A stretch of DNA of 64,000 bases from Serpula lacrymans var. lacrymans S7.9 (GCF_000218685.1 NW_006763296.1:1044715-1108714); one strand, 5' to 3'. Positions 22,343 to 34,788 are shown, counted from the first letter of the stretch. The notes: generated by a model from the sequence alone, not told the origin. Made by a program: numbers and translations.

Positions 22343-23191
22343 TGCTGTCGAGGACGACGACGACGGCGAGCAGGCTGGCGGGGGAGGGTGTGGGCGTGGG
22401 CGTGTCTTGGTGAAGGGAGAAAGGAGTGAGCGGGAAGGGGGCGGTGAGGTCGGTCGGAGTGGAAAGCGACCATGGCTCTAGCCACAATGGGATCCAGTTG
22501 CCTTTTTGGGACTGTGGCAGGAATGCGCACCTCAGATCTCAAACGTGCACCAACATCATGAAAATCATCCCCTGGACAGCCATACGAACATACATACGAC
22601 CGGTCAGTATATTGTCGTGCAGAGCTTGCAGAGACACCAAGGTGAGTGCTTTGGTTGCCAGCCATTTCCATCGAGCTAGCTCCGTGTCGTTACACCGCTC
22701 GATGATTGCGTGTCTGGTGCAGTAAGTGCCACCGCTCCACTGTATTGGCTCCGCCAGTGGATCGCTCTCTGCAGTCTTCCAAGCCAATGTACCGTAAATA
22801 TGCAAAGGAGAATCCTAGTCCTTTTGAGTTAACGGGGTATACTTGATGCGGCTGACTCTGACTTAAAGCCGCACCTTTAGCCTCTGGCTATTCCTTCGTG
22901 AAACGATGCACGTCTAGACGGCTTTCTTTGTCTGGCACACTGAATGCACTTTACTTCGATAAGTGTTTAGGAAGTGTTAGTGTTCTGTCAGTGAGCACGG
23001 CTGCAGTTCATACTGAGCAATGTTTTGGTGCGATAGCTACGTTGTGCCGTAACTTCCGGATCCGGCTGCGCGGTGTACGGCTGCAAACGTAAAAATATCA
23101 TGTGCAATGAGTGCTTGCTCACTTTTATCTTCACCGTCGTCGTCAGCCACCCGAGCTCTGTCCCTCTATCACATCAACCACCACCACCACC
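22343..23191. other. divergent intergenic region MAF1/SCP2
   Basis: This is an 850-nt shared 5' region of MAF1 (-) and the SCP2 gene (+). Open frames on both strands (22426-22725 +, 22539-22805 -) overlap each other and have no recognisable domain. I see no further gene. Confidence 0.5.
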
Positions 23192-23828
23192 ATGTCAGAT
23201 CTCAAAATTGAAGGTTTCAAGGTAATTGCCTTCTTCTCAGCCAGCCAGCCGGGCTGGCGTTCGCTTTGCAGTGACTTATTGGAGCAATCCACCTATCCCC
23301 GCAGGCATCTGACATTATATCCGCCCTCAACTCTGCTTTCAGCGGATTCACAGAGCAGGAGAGGGCCACGCAGATAAAGAAGGTGGGTAGATGTCCCCGC
23401 CGAGGTGCCCGCTGCCGCCTCATTTCCAAACCCTTTCAGACAAATGGCATCTTTGAGCTTCGGATATCCAACGCAGACAAAACGGAGGCTGTCTGGACCA
23501 TCGACCTGAAGAAGAGCGGATCTGTCTACAAGGGACCAGCCAAGCCAAAACCGGATGTCACCCTCATTTTCTCAGACGACGTTTTCACACAGCTTGCAGA
23601 GGGCAAGGTATGTGTGCCACTTATTTACCTGAAATGAATCACGTTCTCAAATTCGTGGCAGCTGGATGGCCAAAAGGCTTTCCTCACGGGAAAGCTCAAG
23701 GCAAAGGGTAACATTATGCTTGCTACCAAACTCGACGGTGTCTTAAAGGTGAGATCACCGCAGTCCGTTACTTCCTTTACTCAAACTGCCTCGCTTTCCA
23801 GACCGCCAAAGGGAAGGCCAAACTCTAA
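23192..23828 (+). CDS. SCP2 sterol-carrier-domain protein
   Basis: Five short exons (23192-23221, 23305-23382, 23440-23607, 23662-23748, 23802-23828), all phase 0, give 129 residues. The sequence is a free-standing SCP2 domain: a helix with FSGFTEQERATQIKK, then FELRISNADKTEAVWTIDLK, strand residues around VTLIFSDDVFTQL, and LDGQKAFLTGKLKAKGNIMLATKLDG. SCP2 proteins bind sterols, fatty acids and acyl-CoAs in a hydrophobic tunnel and usually act in peroxisomes. The C-terminus GKAKL resembles a weak type 1 peroxisomal signal (AKL). The gene is easy to miss, because its longest exon is only 56 codons. Start context is CACCATG. Confidence 0.93.
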
Positions 23829-23990
23829 TATGTTTGACTCTAACTATCCGTGTACCCATTTCTATTTGTGAGCCGCTTTTCAGCTGCCTAATACAGCACC
23901 GCAACATATGAATGGAGTGTGATGATTAATTGGAGCTCATTATACATGAATGTTGTCTCTCATAACCGATAGAATTCTACTGTATATACA

Positions 23991-26900
23991 TTAAAACATA
24001 CCACCAAACAGACCGCGTTGTCGACGTGGAGAAGGTTGTGAATCGGCCCTTAGGGTCGAAAGGCTGTTGAGCTGCTTCATTACCTACGGCCGCAATTAAA
24101 GTTCAGTTCAGTGGAAGGAAACACCAAAAGCACAGAGCTTACCTCTTCCAACTTGTCCTTCCTTTCCTGAAGGTCCAGGTGCTTCTTGATCACGGGGTTT
24201 TCCCTGGCAAATTCAATGATCTCACTGCGATCTAAATCATACAACAATCGAGAATCTATCTCTCGAGGGAACTAGGGTAAACTCAATCAATAGAAGTTCG
24301 TGATGCAAACAAAAGTTTAACACACCTGGTAGAAGAAATGATCCAATAACTCTATATTTATAAACATGGCTGAAGTGTATGCCAGTTTATCTGCCACAAC
24401 ATTGAGGAAGGCCTCAGGGCACAACACGTCGCTCTCTGGCCCAGCACGGCATCGTTTAGACTTCAACGCAGCGAGGCGTAGCTTGAGTATGGAGAGCCTG
24501 TCGCTGTACAACATCGCATGACGAGCTGCGAGTTGTAAAAGTAGTCAGCTAAGTACAGTGAGAATGAGAAAACGGCATTCTCATTACCGTCAAGTATTTG
24601 TGCTGGAGGATACCGGTATGACTCTGGGTCTTCCTCAATTTGGTCTTCCTCTCCACCTGCCAGACGTTTGTTCTTCTTTTCTCTCGCTTTATCCTCTAGA
24701 TCCTTGACATACCCCATCAGGCCACTCAGCCTCCGGCTACCACCCACTTTCTTCCGTATATCCCTCAGTTTACCCTCGCACATCGCCATCTCATTTTCAA
24801 ACAGCTCAACCGCGCGTCCTCTCCCAATTTCCCACTCCCGTTCATCCACATCAACCTCATACTTGAAAGGCTTGATGCAATTCTCTACCTGGTCAGACGT
24901 CACACCGATCCTATCGCGCAGTATCATGTGGGAAAATTGTATGAGCCGTTCCGCCGCGCGTGGGTGGAATGTAAACGGCTCTCCCGCTGCGATAGAGTCG
25001 ATGAGTGCCCGTAAGCCGTCTGCCACGAGCAACGTCGAGTCGCGTCCCACGCCAGACTTGGTGAGCAGAGACGACGCGGCTTCGAGTTTGTGCCTCCAAT
25101 ACGGCTCAACTTCCTCGGGCTTTAACTTCGGGTCCGCCGCTAGCGTGCCCAGTTCAGGGGCACGTTTATCCAGCCAGTAAAGTTGCTCGAGGACATCCAT
25201 CACTTTGTCATCCAGCATCGCCTTGAGCTTGGCACGAACCTGCGGCTTGCGGAACTGGACCGTGAAGTCCTTGAACCGCGCCTTTAATGTATCAACAGCT
25301 TCTGCAACGTAGGACTCGGCGGTGACACGCCGATCATTGTATTGCACTTTGAACTGATACGTTGCCTCTTCCAGCTCGAGTTGAACTGCATTGGTGATCC
25401 CATGGAGCGATGACGCCATGGATGATTCCAACACTTCCATCAGTCGGCGACGCAGCGTGTCGGTTCCTACCATCAGAGAAGATGTGCCACCAAACTGTTC
25501 CCTGTGCGCACCAAAGTAGTCGTTCTCACTGCGCCGTGCGACGGCACCAGTTGATTCATTTCTGGCTTTCTTCCCTGAGGACTTTGCCACCACACCTACG
25601 TAACCCAAATGCAGGGGGTACCGATTTCCAGCGAGAATACCGGCACCCTGTTCTGGTGGAACCAGATCCATTTTGGTGATGACACCGATAGTGCGAAGAC
25701 CTAATGGATCCACTTTGCGGCTCGCTCGCAATGCAGGTGAATTGGCCAAATCGACGTCTGCGGCACAGACGGCGAGAATGATGTTGGGCTCGCGAATGTA
25801 CCTATCGCACAGTCCAGCGATTTTCTCTTTCAACGTTTCGGGTTGGTCCAGGGAAGATATTTGCACGTATCCGGGCAAATCGATGAGGGTTAGATCTGGG
25901 ACGTTGGGACTATAGATTCTGAGATCAATGGGATCGTTTGAAACGGCTTCCGTAGGTGGGACGGCAAGATTAAGGTCGGTGAGTGTCTGTTGGATGTTTG
26001 AAAAGTTGGTGATCTTTCCAAGTCCAAGCGCTGGGAACTCCCCATATTCGTCAGGCGTTTTGCCATCATTTTTGGCAGGGGTGTGGACTAGAGTGAGCTC
26101 AATGGGCCTTCTAGTCACCATATTGTTACCTCTGGATGGAAGGGTCAATATTTGTGACTTTTAGTATATGACAACCACTGACTTTGGAAGGAACTCATGC
26201 CCGACAATAGCTTCGAGGACAGAACTTTTCCCAGAACTTTGGCTGCCAATAACGACGATGCTTGGAAGTTTGAGTGAGTCACTCTGGTCGATACTCAGTA
26301 ACATACTCCTGATTTCGATCAATTTTCGAGTCAGGTGCATTAGCCCATTCTGCCTTGGGTCAAGACTCGAGTTATCAGAATCTTCAGAAGCCTTCGAGTC
26401 TGACGGCGATGACATCGTAGCAGCAAGCAGTGCTGCTATGGCTGCATTTTCCTCGCCTGGAGATCGATTCCGCGAATTGCCAGGCTCATCCTCCGACGAG
26501 CCGCTCTCTTGGTTGCCTTTGCGGTTTCCTTCAAGAGAAGCCAAGAGATCCTTGAGGAACTGAGGTGTCTCGACGTTTGGAAGTTTGACTTCAGAAACCC
26601 GGGCGGTGACTGTTTTGAAGCCGTCGGAGGCTGTGTCTAAAAAATCTGTAGCTACGTCCTGAGCAGAGGATATCCATGCCGTTGATTTGTTACGTAGTTC
26701 TAAAGTTCGATCAGCTGCTGCTGCTATTTGAGTGAGCGGATGGCACGATACCTTCAAACTTGTAGTTTGCATAACCAAGACCACCTGCACCTATAGTTGC
26801 GCCAGCAATGGGGACACGAAAAGCTCGAGCCACGAAGCGCGGGATAGACGAGTACGAGATGGCACGAACATGGAGATGGCGTAAAGCAGCAGGAGAAGGC

Positions 26901-27076
26901 GATGCGTATCGTTGCCGGAGACGAACAGCGCCATTAGAAGATGTGAAGAACGTGCCAAACTGGCGACGAACGGGCCTTGTCGTTCCTGTGACATTGCGGG
27001 ATGCGTTCAAGCCATATGTAACGGCTTTTCTGGAGGATACGACGGACGATATGGGACGGCGGAAAGAAGAGTACAT
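23991..27076 (-). CDS. MGM1: mitochondrial dynamin-like GTPase MGM1/OPA1
   Basis: Six exons (26752-27076, 26183-26699, 24588-26131, 24326-24525, 24143-24271, 23991-24083) join in phase to 935 residues. The N-terminus is Arg/Ser-rich, a mitochondrial targeting sequence, followed by a Gly/Ala-rich helix ([20 protein letters not shown]) as inner-membrane anchor. The GTPase has G1 GSQSSGKS (about 260-267), G3 DLPG in [10 protein letters not shown], and G4 TKMD in [11 protein letters not shown]. The middle and GED-like parts are intact, ending in a short basic tail. Mgm1 fuses and shapes the mitochondrial inner membrane and maintains cristae and mtDNA. In yeast a rhomboid protease makes a short form by cutting near the anchor; whether that happens here cannot be seen. 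A 27-nt basic segment is just upstream of the GED end. The + strand ORFs over this gene are shadows. Confidence 0.94.
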
Positions 27077-27630
27077 CGTGTGTCGATGTATGGCAACTCA
27101 AAGCTCACACACAAGACACCGAAGTACTATCCAAGGGAAAGATATTTACCTAGCCTGTTTGCTTGCTGTGTGAACCAGAGCCAAGGTCCAATACCTCCAG
27201 TGAACCCAGGAAAAGGTGACTATGCAGAAATCCTGGACAATGATGCGGATGAGTGGCTAGAAAGCTTGAAATGCCTCAGGCTCACGCCGAACCGAATCGT
27301 CAGTGCCGCTTACAGGTGGTCCACCAAAGACCGGGAGGACCCGCAGGACCCATGGACCACCTGCCTTTTTTGGATTGTGGCGGAGGGAAGAAAGAACGAA
27401 AGATTGCGCCTGGTGACCTCGCTCTTGTCTACAAAGGTATGTACATGTCCGGAGCTCCGTATTGATAGCTGATGATAAACTTGGCTTCACAGGATGTGGA
27501 TCTCCCAGGATATTACTCTTAAAATGCAAGCAAAGGCAGCTATCGTATGTTCTTATCGTCCCAGCAGTTTCAAGCTCGTATCTTGCGATATTGCAACTGC
27601 AAGCACAGCGAACTACACTAGTTGAACAAC
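27077..27630. other. divergent intergenic region with a coding-like patch
   Basis: This is the shared 5' region of MGM1 (-) and the aldolase gene (+). A + frame open across 27179-27439 has a protein-like part (GKGDYAEILDNDADEWLESL) and could be an exon, but I could not build a gene around it. Its nearest ATG lies almost on the MGM1 start. Confidence 0.35.
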
Positions 27631-28682
27631 ATGTCCCACCCACCTCCATCTGGGATATACGTTCCTGCCGTCTTGTTCTTCAAAGATAACGAAGAATTCG
27701 ATGTACCAGCTATCAAGTCCCATATCTTGCGGCTCGCAAAGGTAGATTTGCCATTTCTCTTATCCGACTCAGTTATGGTTTCTCATACCCCTCCTTTAAG
27801 GGTGGCATCACTGGTATCGTTGTGCAAGGCAGCAATGGAGAGGCGCAGCATCTTTCTCATGACGAGCGCAAAGAGGCAATCAGGCTCACACGCCAAACAT
27901 TGGATGAGAACGGGTTCCAAAACGTCGCTATCATTGCTGGCTGTGGGGCTCAGTCTGCGAGGGAGACAAAGAGGCTGTGTGTAGATGCAAAGGAAGCCGG
28001 CGCTGGTTTCGTCCTCGTGCTAACACCGTCGGTATGGCCCCCGCAAATGACGAAGGAGAACATCCTTCGTTTCCACCGAGAGGTGAGATAGTCGATTACA
28101 TACCTTGCACAGAATCTCCAACTAATCAACCAATCATTTTGCAAGGTTGCGGACGCTTGCCCACTTCCTTACATGGTGTACAACTTCCCAACAGTCACTG
28201 CAGGTATCGACTTGGATTCAGACACGATTGCTACACTGTCACAGCACCCGAATATTGTGGGGACCAAGCTTTCGTGTGGTAACATCGGAAAGCTCCACCG
28301 TCTCACGTCCACAATACCGTCCTCTGAGTTCGCAGTCCTCGCTGGTGTATCGGAGGTGCTTCTTCAAGGCCTTTTGTCAGGTAGCTCAGGAGCCATCGCA
28401 GCTCTACCCAATATCTTGCCCAAACTACACATGAAGATGTATTCCCTGTTCCAGGCCGGGAAGATCGACGAAGCGATGAAGATTCAAGCATTATTAGGTC
28501 AAGGCGACTGGGCTACAGGGAGAGTAGGAGGAATTGGTGGTATCAAAGCTCTCGTGTCAAAGCACTTTGGGTACGGAGGTACGGTTGTGAGAAGCCCATT
28601 GAAGCCCGCGAGTGTTGAGCAGCTGAGTGGACCTTATTATGAGAAATTGAAAGAGCTGATAGCATTGGAGAAGGCATTGTAA
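27631..28682 (+). CDS. DHDPS/NAL-family aldolase (HOGA/KDG-aldolase like)
   Basis: Three phase-0 exons (27631-27741, 27801-28082, 28146-28682) give 309 residues, typical of the dihydrodipicolinate synthase superfamily. GITGIVVQGSNGE matches the G-GT/S-GE pyruvate-binding loop. Tyr143 lies in VYNFP and Lys172 in VGTKLS; they match the catalytic Tyr and Schiff-base Lys. These class I aldolases condense or split pyruvate and an aldehyde. Fungi lack the bacterial lysine pathway, so a role like 4-hydroxy-2-oxoglutarate aldolase or L-threo-3-deoxy-hexulosonate aldolase (galacturonate catabolism) is more likely, but the sequence does not decide the substrate. Two acceptors are AAG rather than CAG/TAG. 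Confidence 0.88.
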
Positions 28683-28973
28683 ACTGTAATTATATACGTG
28701 TTTAACAAGTCCGATCCTGTGGAAAGGTTTTGAGTAATCAAATGACTACAGAGTCGTGACTGCCATTATCCATAGCAAATTTATAAAAGGCGCTGGCAAT
28801 GGGGTGCGTGTCGGTAATGCCAACGATCAGCAGGCTTCGGTGGTGGCTGAATCTACATCACCCTGACATGGCGCTGGTGAGGAAGGTGACGCGCGTACCG
28901 TCGAGATATATAACAACCGTGCCATACACTACGGGGCTCGTGGTTGTTTTGCGAATGCTCCATACTCAGGGTT
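28683..28973. other. intergenic between convergent 3' ends
   Basis: This 290-nt spacer separates the convergent aldolase (+) and MED22 (-) genes and probably holds both 3' UTRs. Nothing else is visible. Confidence 0.5.
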
Positions 28974-29570
28974 TCATGAGCTTGATTGAGTGTTGCCATC
29001 AGAGCGCCTGAGCAAGTTATCAAGAAGAGAGGCAACTTTTTGTCGAGCATCCTCTCTTTCTTTCTGCACATGCCTCAGCTCTACATCACGGCGATGCGCG
29101 ATTTGGGCTTCGTCGGACAATAGAAGAAGTAGCTTCAAAGAATGTGTGATGGAGAGCAATGAATTTGCAGCCCGAATCTGCCACACAGAAATACGGTCAA
29201 TAATGTCACGATCACGATGAGTAAAGGTAGGTGCTCACCATGGACTCGGCTCGAGAGTGGATCTGAAAAGCTTCCTGCGATATTCGAAATTTATCCTTGT
29301 CGCCGATCTCGAAGCAGACGTTTAAGCTTGGATTGCATGGCCAATCATACAGCGAAAACCTACTGAGGCCAAGCTCACGATATCCACCATGCCATCGACG
29401 AGAGTTTCGACTTCCATATCGACCTTTTTGTTCCATTCTTCTTCCACTGCATCTAAGTATTGGTCCGAGTTTTGGTCAACAAGGGATTGTGTCGCTGTGT
29501 TGCGCTGAAGCAGATGGGCTGTTGGTAGCGCAGAAGGGCGAGAAACGTCCGTTTGGGGAGGTTCAGCCAT
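28974..29570 (-). CDS. MED22: Mediator complex subunit 22 (Srb6)
   Basis: Three phase-0 exons (29364-29570, 29239-29307, 28974-29177) give 159 residues. The protein is all-helical: an N-terminal segment with YLDAVEEEWNKKVDMEVETL, then IVSLASIGDKDKFRISQEAF, and RAANSLLSITHSLKLLLLLSD followed by a charged helix ending RQKVASLLDNLL. This is the pattern of the Med22/Srb6 family in the Mediator head module, which pairs with Med11 in a four-helix bundle and contacts RNA polymerase II initiation factors. Length fits the family (about 120-200). No single exon is longer than 69 codons, so it is easily overlooked. Confidence 0.85.
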
Positions 29571-30165
29571 TGATTTGCACAACAAGAGGTTACGGTTGGT
29601 TTCTGCTCAAGAGTGGGGTGGTTATATTCGGGCTTGTCCGAGTCACTGGCAGCGGCCTTGTATCGAGTCCTCCATATGCAGACTATTAGGTCTGCAACAC
29701 GCCTTCCATATTCCATCCTGCAATGGATAGCTCATTAAACCAAACATCCTGCTTTCCTGCATCGTTTCGAGGTGCTCTGTGTCCGTGACAATGCAGTTTC
29801 AGCTGGGTATGAATATTTTTGCGGTGGATAAAAGACGTAGGAGATATCGTTACGTACCATTGGAGACGAACACAAACAGTACTGTCAAACTTGCGAGGGT
29901 AGGAGAATCTTGGCTTAGGGTGGGGGACTGTCCGTGGTTGGCTTGCTCTACTACTAGACCTGCACGCTACATTTTGGTCTCAACCGCTCGCTCTGGTGAT
30001 CGCTGACCGCGCTGTCCCAGATTCGGTTTTTCAAGTTGTCAGCTACGTATCTTCAGCCTGAGTCATCGATTGACCATTCGTACCTTTCCTTCGTATCATC
30101 ATCTCGATGATCTGCGAATACTTGCGAATACTTGCCTTCAAAGTCTCATCCACAGTTCAGTAGAT
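29571..30165. other. divergent promoter region
   Basis: This 595-nt region is shared by MED22 (-) and the coiled-coil gene (+). A 10-bp direct repeat (GCGAATACTT twice) lies near 30115-30134, probably in the 5' leader of the latter. No gene seen. Confidence 0.45.
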
Positions 30166-31775
30166 ATGGTGTTCTACAAGCCTCGTTTTTCACTTCTCAA
30201 GAAACCACATGACGATGATACCACGTCCTCGCAAGGCAACCAGTTCTTTGTTACGCATAAACGATATTCGAAACCGACTGCTGCATCTACATCCAGAATC
30301 ATATCTCGCTTTGTCTCCGGAGCCCTAGATTCCAGTCCCTCCCCTACGCAGAACACACGTCCGCTCTCTGGAAGCTCCATTACTGCCGGCTTCGTCACAT
30401 TGAACGCTCATAATGTCACGCTACAAGAACAAGTTTATCTACTCCAAGAAAACAACCAGCACCTTACCGATCAACTCGAAGTACTTGTTGGTCGTCTCAT
30501 GTACACCTCACGTGAGCTTCAAGCACAGAGGACCATCAACCATCACCAGGCTCGAGAGCTGAAAGGCGCAAGAGCAGAGTTCCAGAGGCTTAAGAGTGGA
30601 ACGACCGAGCGAAATGCGCGCCATGATGCCGAGCGACGTGAATTTAATTCGGTGATGCTTGACATCGAGCTAGCGAGAATAATGCAACGCACTCAATATG
30701 TCTCCGTCGACGACTTTCAATCCCTTCAAGATTCTGACATTGGCTCTCATTCTACGAGAGACCATTCACCACAGCCATCCACTCCAGGAACTACACCAGA
30801 ATTCCCGCCTTCCATTCATCCGCATGATGACTTGTATGCTGAACTGGGTAACATGGTCGTTGGCATGATACATTCCAACCGGAAGGATTATGGTTCTTGG
30901 AAGTCCAAGCTGAATGCTGTCGGACTCAGCTCTTACGAGTCATTTACCCAGGGCTCCAAGATTTCTGTGACGGATTCCATGGAGGACGTCAAAGCTGTCC
31001 AGATTCAGTGCTCCGTGCAACAGTGTGTCCCACCCGTCGAAAGGAATGACGAGGTTTGTTCCTTGTCATATTAGTAATTTGTGTGACTTCATGCTGAATA
31101 TGTTACTCTTAGGATGAGCATGCACTATCGGATCATGAGGGATCATCTACCACTCCGGCAGACGTCACCCCTGCTAAACTCACTGTCGTTGAAAAGCAAA
31201 CCAATTCAAATCACGGAGAAGATGTTTCGCTTGAATCACCCTCATTCAGCAGCAATTTCTTTGAATGTCTCATTAACGAGTGGCGCCCTGAGAATAATCT
31301 CCAGCTGGAGATCGGTCAGACAAGTCACAGCCCCAAGCCTGTTGGGATCTACGAGGTTCCGCGTACAGTACACTCTTCCTCACGCACTACATCGCTGGAT
31401 ATAGCAGCCAACGTCGCTCTGGTTGCTCAAGGCATGGACAACAGGTGGTCTGAAGCATCAGAAACAGCGTTCTCTCATGCTCTCGTGGTCCAATCGTTGA
31501 CGACGTCTCCAATATATTCCATCAAATGCTCTTCTCCCACCACCACCGGCACCCTCTCGCTCACCAAAAGAGACGCGAACCATATTCGTGCCAAAAAGAG
31601 CTCTTCAAGTTTTGTTACGCCTTTAAGTATCAGAAAAACCAATATCCCCAACCCACATTCCGACGTCCCGCCACCTCCTTCTTTGATCAGGTTCGATTCA
31701 GGACAGTCACCTGATTCTGTTTTGGATAGTGCGGTCAAGAAAGAGAGAAGGTCTGCTCGTAGAATCTGGCGTTGA
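30166..31775 (+). CDS. orphan coiled-coil protein
   Basis: Two exons (30166-31053, 31113-31775) in phase 0 give 516 residues. I do not recognise a family. Residues about 85-155 (VTLQEQVYLLQENNQHLTDQ onward) form a coiled coil with regular Leu/Gln/Glu spacing and a basic continuation rich in Arg. Both flanks are Ser/Thr/Pro-rich and look disordered, with several SP sites that could be phosphorylated. The C-terminus is basic (KKERRSARRIWR). The frame also extends upstream to an ATG at 30070, but the ATG at 30166 begins a more protein-like N-terminus. The product could be a scaffold or spindle/septum-associated protein. That is a guess. Confidence 0.7.
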
Positions 31776-32315
31776 AGATATAATATATAATGTTTCTACC
31801 ATGTTGTGCATTCGTGTATTTTTATTTGCATGAGCTACGCTACTATACCGAACATTGGAGTACATGTATAATGCCATAACTTGCATCTGACGCCTTGTCC
31901 GACTTGATGAAAATTGACGACGCGATGTTTATTTAACTTTCCTGCACTTTCAAGTCGCCCCCACCGCCGATCTCTGACCAGACGCTACTGGCTTCCGGAT
32001 ATCATATCAATATTCAGTCTCCCTTCCAAGTTGTTTTCTAGTCATCTCTCACACGCCAGCCGGGACGAAGACCGAGATCTAATATTGAAATCTTGATGGT
32101 GGCGAGTCTGCGACGTCGCATAGAACATAACCCCATCACTATGTAGAGACGCTGACCGAATCAACAAAACAGCGCCTTAATCATATGTATTCCGTATTCT
32201 GAGTCCGAGTCGGATTTGACGATTTGGCAGCTCAAGCACTGGTACCTGTGTTTGATACTGTACTTATTGACTGTAGCCCAGGTCGTCGTCGTTTGTTTCC
32301 ATCGCAGATTTTCAG
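31776..32315. other. intergenic
   Basis: This 540-nt spacer lies between the coiled-coil gene and the first P450. Another in-frame-looking start at 32216 belongs to a different frame. I see no other gene. Confidence 0.5.
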
Positions 32316-34225
32316 ATGACCCTTCTGAGCCTTTCTGTAGTGGTTCAAGCTACTGTTTCATATCTCGTCATTGGTGCCGTTTGGAAGCTATATTTCCACC
32401 CGCTAGCAAATTTTCCAGGTCCAAAGCTTGCAGCTTTGACGCGACTTTATCAGGCTTATTATGACATTGTCAAGGACGGCTCTCTGGTTAACCATCTGTG
32501 GATCTTGCACAGAAAATACGGTAAGGCGAGCCTGCTTCACCTAGAATCACTTGATTGACAGGTTGCTCTGCTACTTCCCATCAAGGTCCTGTCGTAAGGA
32601 TCGGGCCTAACGAGGTATGTGATGTATTTTACACTTGTTGTATCATGGGCTCAGTCTTCGAAGCTTCACTTTTGCCATCCCAAGGCGTATGAAGATATAT
32701 ACAGCGTCGGGTCCAAGTTCACGAAGGATCCTCACTTCTACAGGGCGTTCGACGTTAAGCTTGCTTCGTTTGGTATCACTGACCCTCAGCAAGCAAAGGC
32801 GCAGAGAGAGGCCCTTCGGCCCGCCTTCTCGCGTCGTCAAATTCTGAAGTTGGAAGGACTCATGCAGCAAAAGGTAAGGGAAATCCCCATCTCATCTCCT
32901 CAGTATGTTACTTACTACCACTTACTCCCTCTTCATTAGGTAGACACGCTGGTTGATCGATTACTGGCTCCTGAGCACCATGAAAAGCCTGTAAACATGA
33001 AGTTTGCGTTTCGCGCCACGACCATGGATCTCGTCACAGATTACTGTTTCGGCCAGTCTTTCGGCCCACTCCAATATCCAAACTTTTCTCATCCCCTGGT
33101 ACTTAGCCTGGAAGAATTGACTCCTATCCTTTCCATCTTCAAGCACTTCTACATCTCTTCATACCTCGTCAAAATTCCTGACTGGATTGCATTAAGGCTT
33201 AATCCATCGTCTTCCGCATTCATTCACATGCGCAGAGACATGGAGGCAAAAATCAGCAAACTCCTCACTAACCCGCATATGCTCGAGAAAGTGGACGATC
33301 AGGAGACCATATATCATTTCCTGATGAACCCGGAGAAGGGCCCAGCAGTCAGTGACAAAGGTCTTTTTGAAGAAGCCGGGAACCTGCTTTTCGCAGGGAC
33401 TGACACTGTGTCTAATACCTGTGTCGTCGGAACTTATTGGATCCTCAGGAACGTTGATATTCGCACAAAGTTGGTGGAGGAGCTGAGAGACGCATGGCCA
33501 GAAAAGGATTCAAAAGTTGGCTACGAAACACTTGAAAAGCTGCCTTACCTTGTGAGACACTTACAATCACAATTTCTTTTGAAGTTAGACAGGCTTACGC
33601 TTGAATTGCAGACGGCTGTGATAAAAGAATCACTCCGCCTTTCCATGGGCATACCTGTTGGTTTGCCAAGGATTGTGGGACCTCCTGGAACGACAGCGAG
33701 CATCATGGGTATGAGTGTGCCGGCAGGGGTAATATCCAACATATCGTTTATTTTAACCAAAGCTGACGCTTCTCTAGACAAGCGTTTCGATGGGAGCCAC
33801 TTTCATGCATCTCAATGGCGACTTATTCGACAACCCTCACGAATTCAGGCCTGAGCGATGGCTGCAGGGAAACGGGCACGCGCTTGATAGCAGCTTGGTG
33901 TCGTTTTCGCGCGGGCCTCGTAGTTGTATCGGTGAGTCTGTTAGGTTAAGACATGTTAAGACATGTACTTATATAGATATATGGGACTTTCAGGTGTCAA
34001 TCTTGCATGGTGTCAGCTATATCTTATCTTTGCTAACTTGTTCAGGAAGACCACTCTTGAGATATACGACACAAGGTACTTTGCTTGGTTTTCTTGGGGC
34101 CATCCTCTGATCTTTCATCGCTACTTGTTATGTTTAGCGACGAGGACATGAAGCCACGAAGTCATTTCGTACTCATGTGGCCTGGTAAACCACTGCGTGT
34201 TGTCGTAAAGGACACCACTGACTAG
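32316..34225 (+). CDS. cytochrome P450 monooxygenase (first of two)
   Basis: Eight exons (32316-32520, 32586-32614, 32655-32873, 32940-33551, 33612-33728, 33778-33931, 33994-34075, 34138-34225) give 501 residues. An N-terminal hydrophobic helix (about 3-22) anchors it to the ER. PVVRIGPNE, the I-helix AGTDTVS, the K-helix ESLR, the FRPERW motif and the heme loop FSRGPRSCIG (Cys ligand present) are all intact. The style, with WKLYFHPLANFPGPKLAALT near the start, is that of fungal multi-family oxidases such as the trichodiene-oxygenase-like group. The substrate cannot be read from the sequence. No terpene synthase, PKS or NRPS sits nearby, so this need not be a secondary-metabolite cluster. A 10-bp tandem repeat lies in intron 6. 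Confidence 0.92.
33945..33964 (+). repeat. 10-bp tandem duplication inside a P450 intron
   Basis: GTTAAGACAT occurs twice in a row within the intron 33932-33993. It is a simple slippage product with no visible effect on the splice sites. Confidence 0.8.
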
Positions 34226-34788
34226 GACAATGTGGACGATATATTATCCTTGTTGGGAGATTTGTTGTAATAACATTTTGGGGATATTTATCACCATCCT
34301 TGCTATCCACTACTATTTCTGTTGACTAAAGTGTATTTTTTCTTCACGTCAATTATGCTTTTTGGCCCTTTTGTACAGATATCGATCGCGTCTAATACGA
34401 CGCATCTCTAAAAGTGAACACTACATAACTTACGCTTTTGACAAACATTTGACATGTAGATATTCGTTTCGTTTAAGGTAAGCCAGTAGAATTTCACAAA
34501 ATACAGAAGACATAATCAAGAGAAATGGATACATATACCAGTCGAAGTATAAATTACACCAGTAATAGGCCAGTAATAGGCCAGTCCTACAGGATATTCA
34601 GCATTCCTTCTCCCGGTTAATCCTGAAACGTTGTTCTTCATTGGAAAAAGCAGGACTATGCCTTAACTCAAAATAAAACGCACACAAATGTGCTGTCAAT
34701 ATAGGTAACGGTACTTTAGGTGCCTTTCCGGTGGACGAGTAACGGTGAGTGGACAGAGCTTGCATATACAGCAGACCGTTCAAGGCTT
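34226..34788. other. intergenic between convergent P450 genes
   Basis: This 560-nt AT-rich spacer holds the 3' ends of both P450 genes. It contains a tandem copy of CCAGTAATAGG at 34559-34580. No gene seen. Confidence 0.5.
34559..34580 (+). repeat. 11-bp tandem duplication
   Basis: CCAGTAATAGG is present twice head to tail, and the next five bases begin a third copy. It lies in the spacer between the two convergent P450 genes. Confidence 0.8.

Noticed and set aside
24668..26563. Long + strand open frames
   Set aside because: They lie antisense to the MGM1 exons, whose reading is confirmed by motifs and phase; these are shadows.
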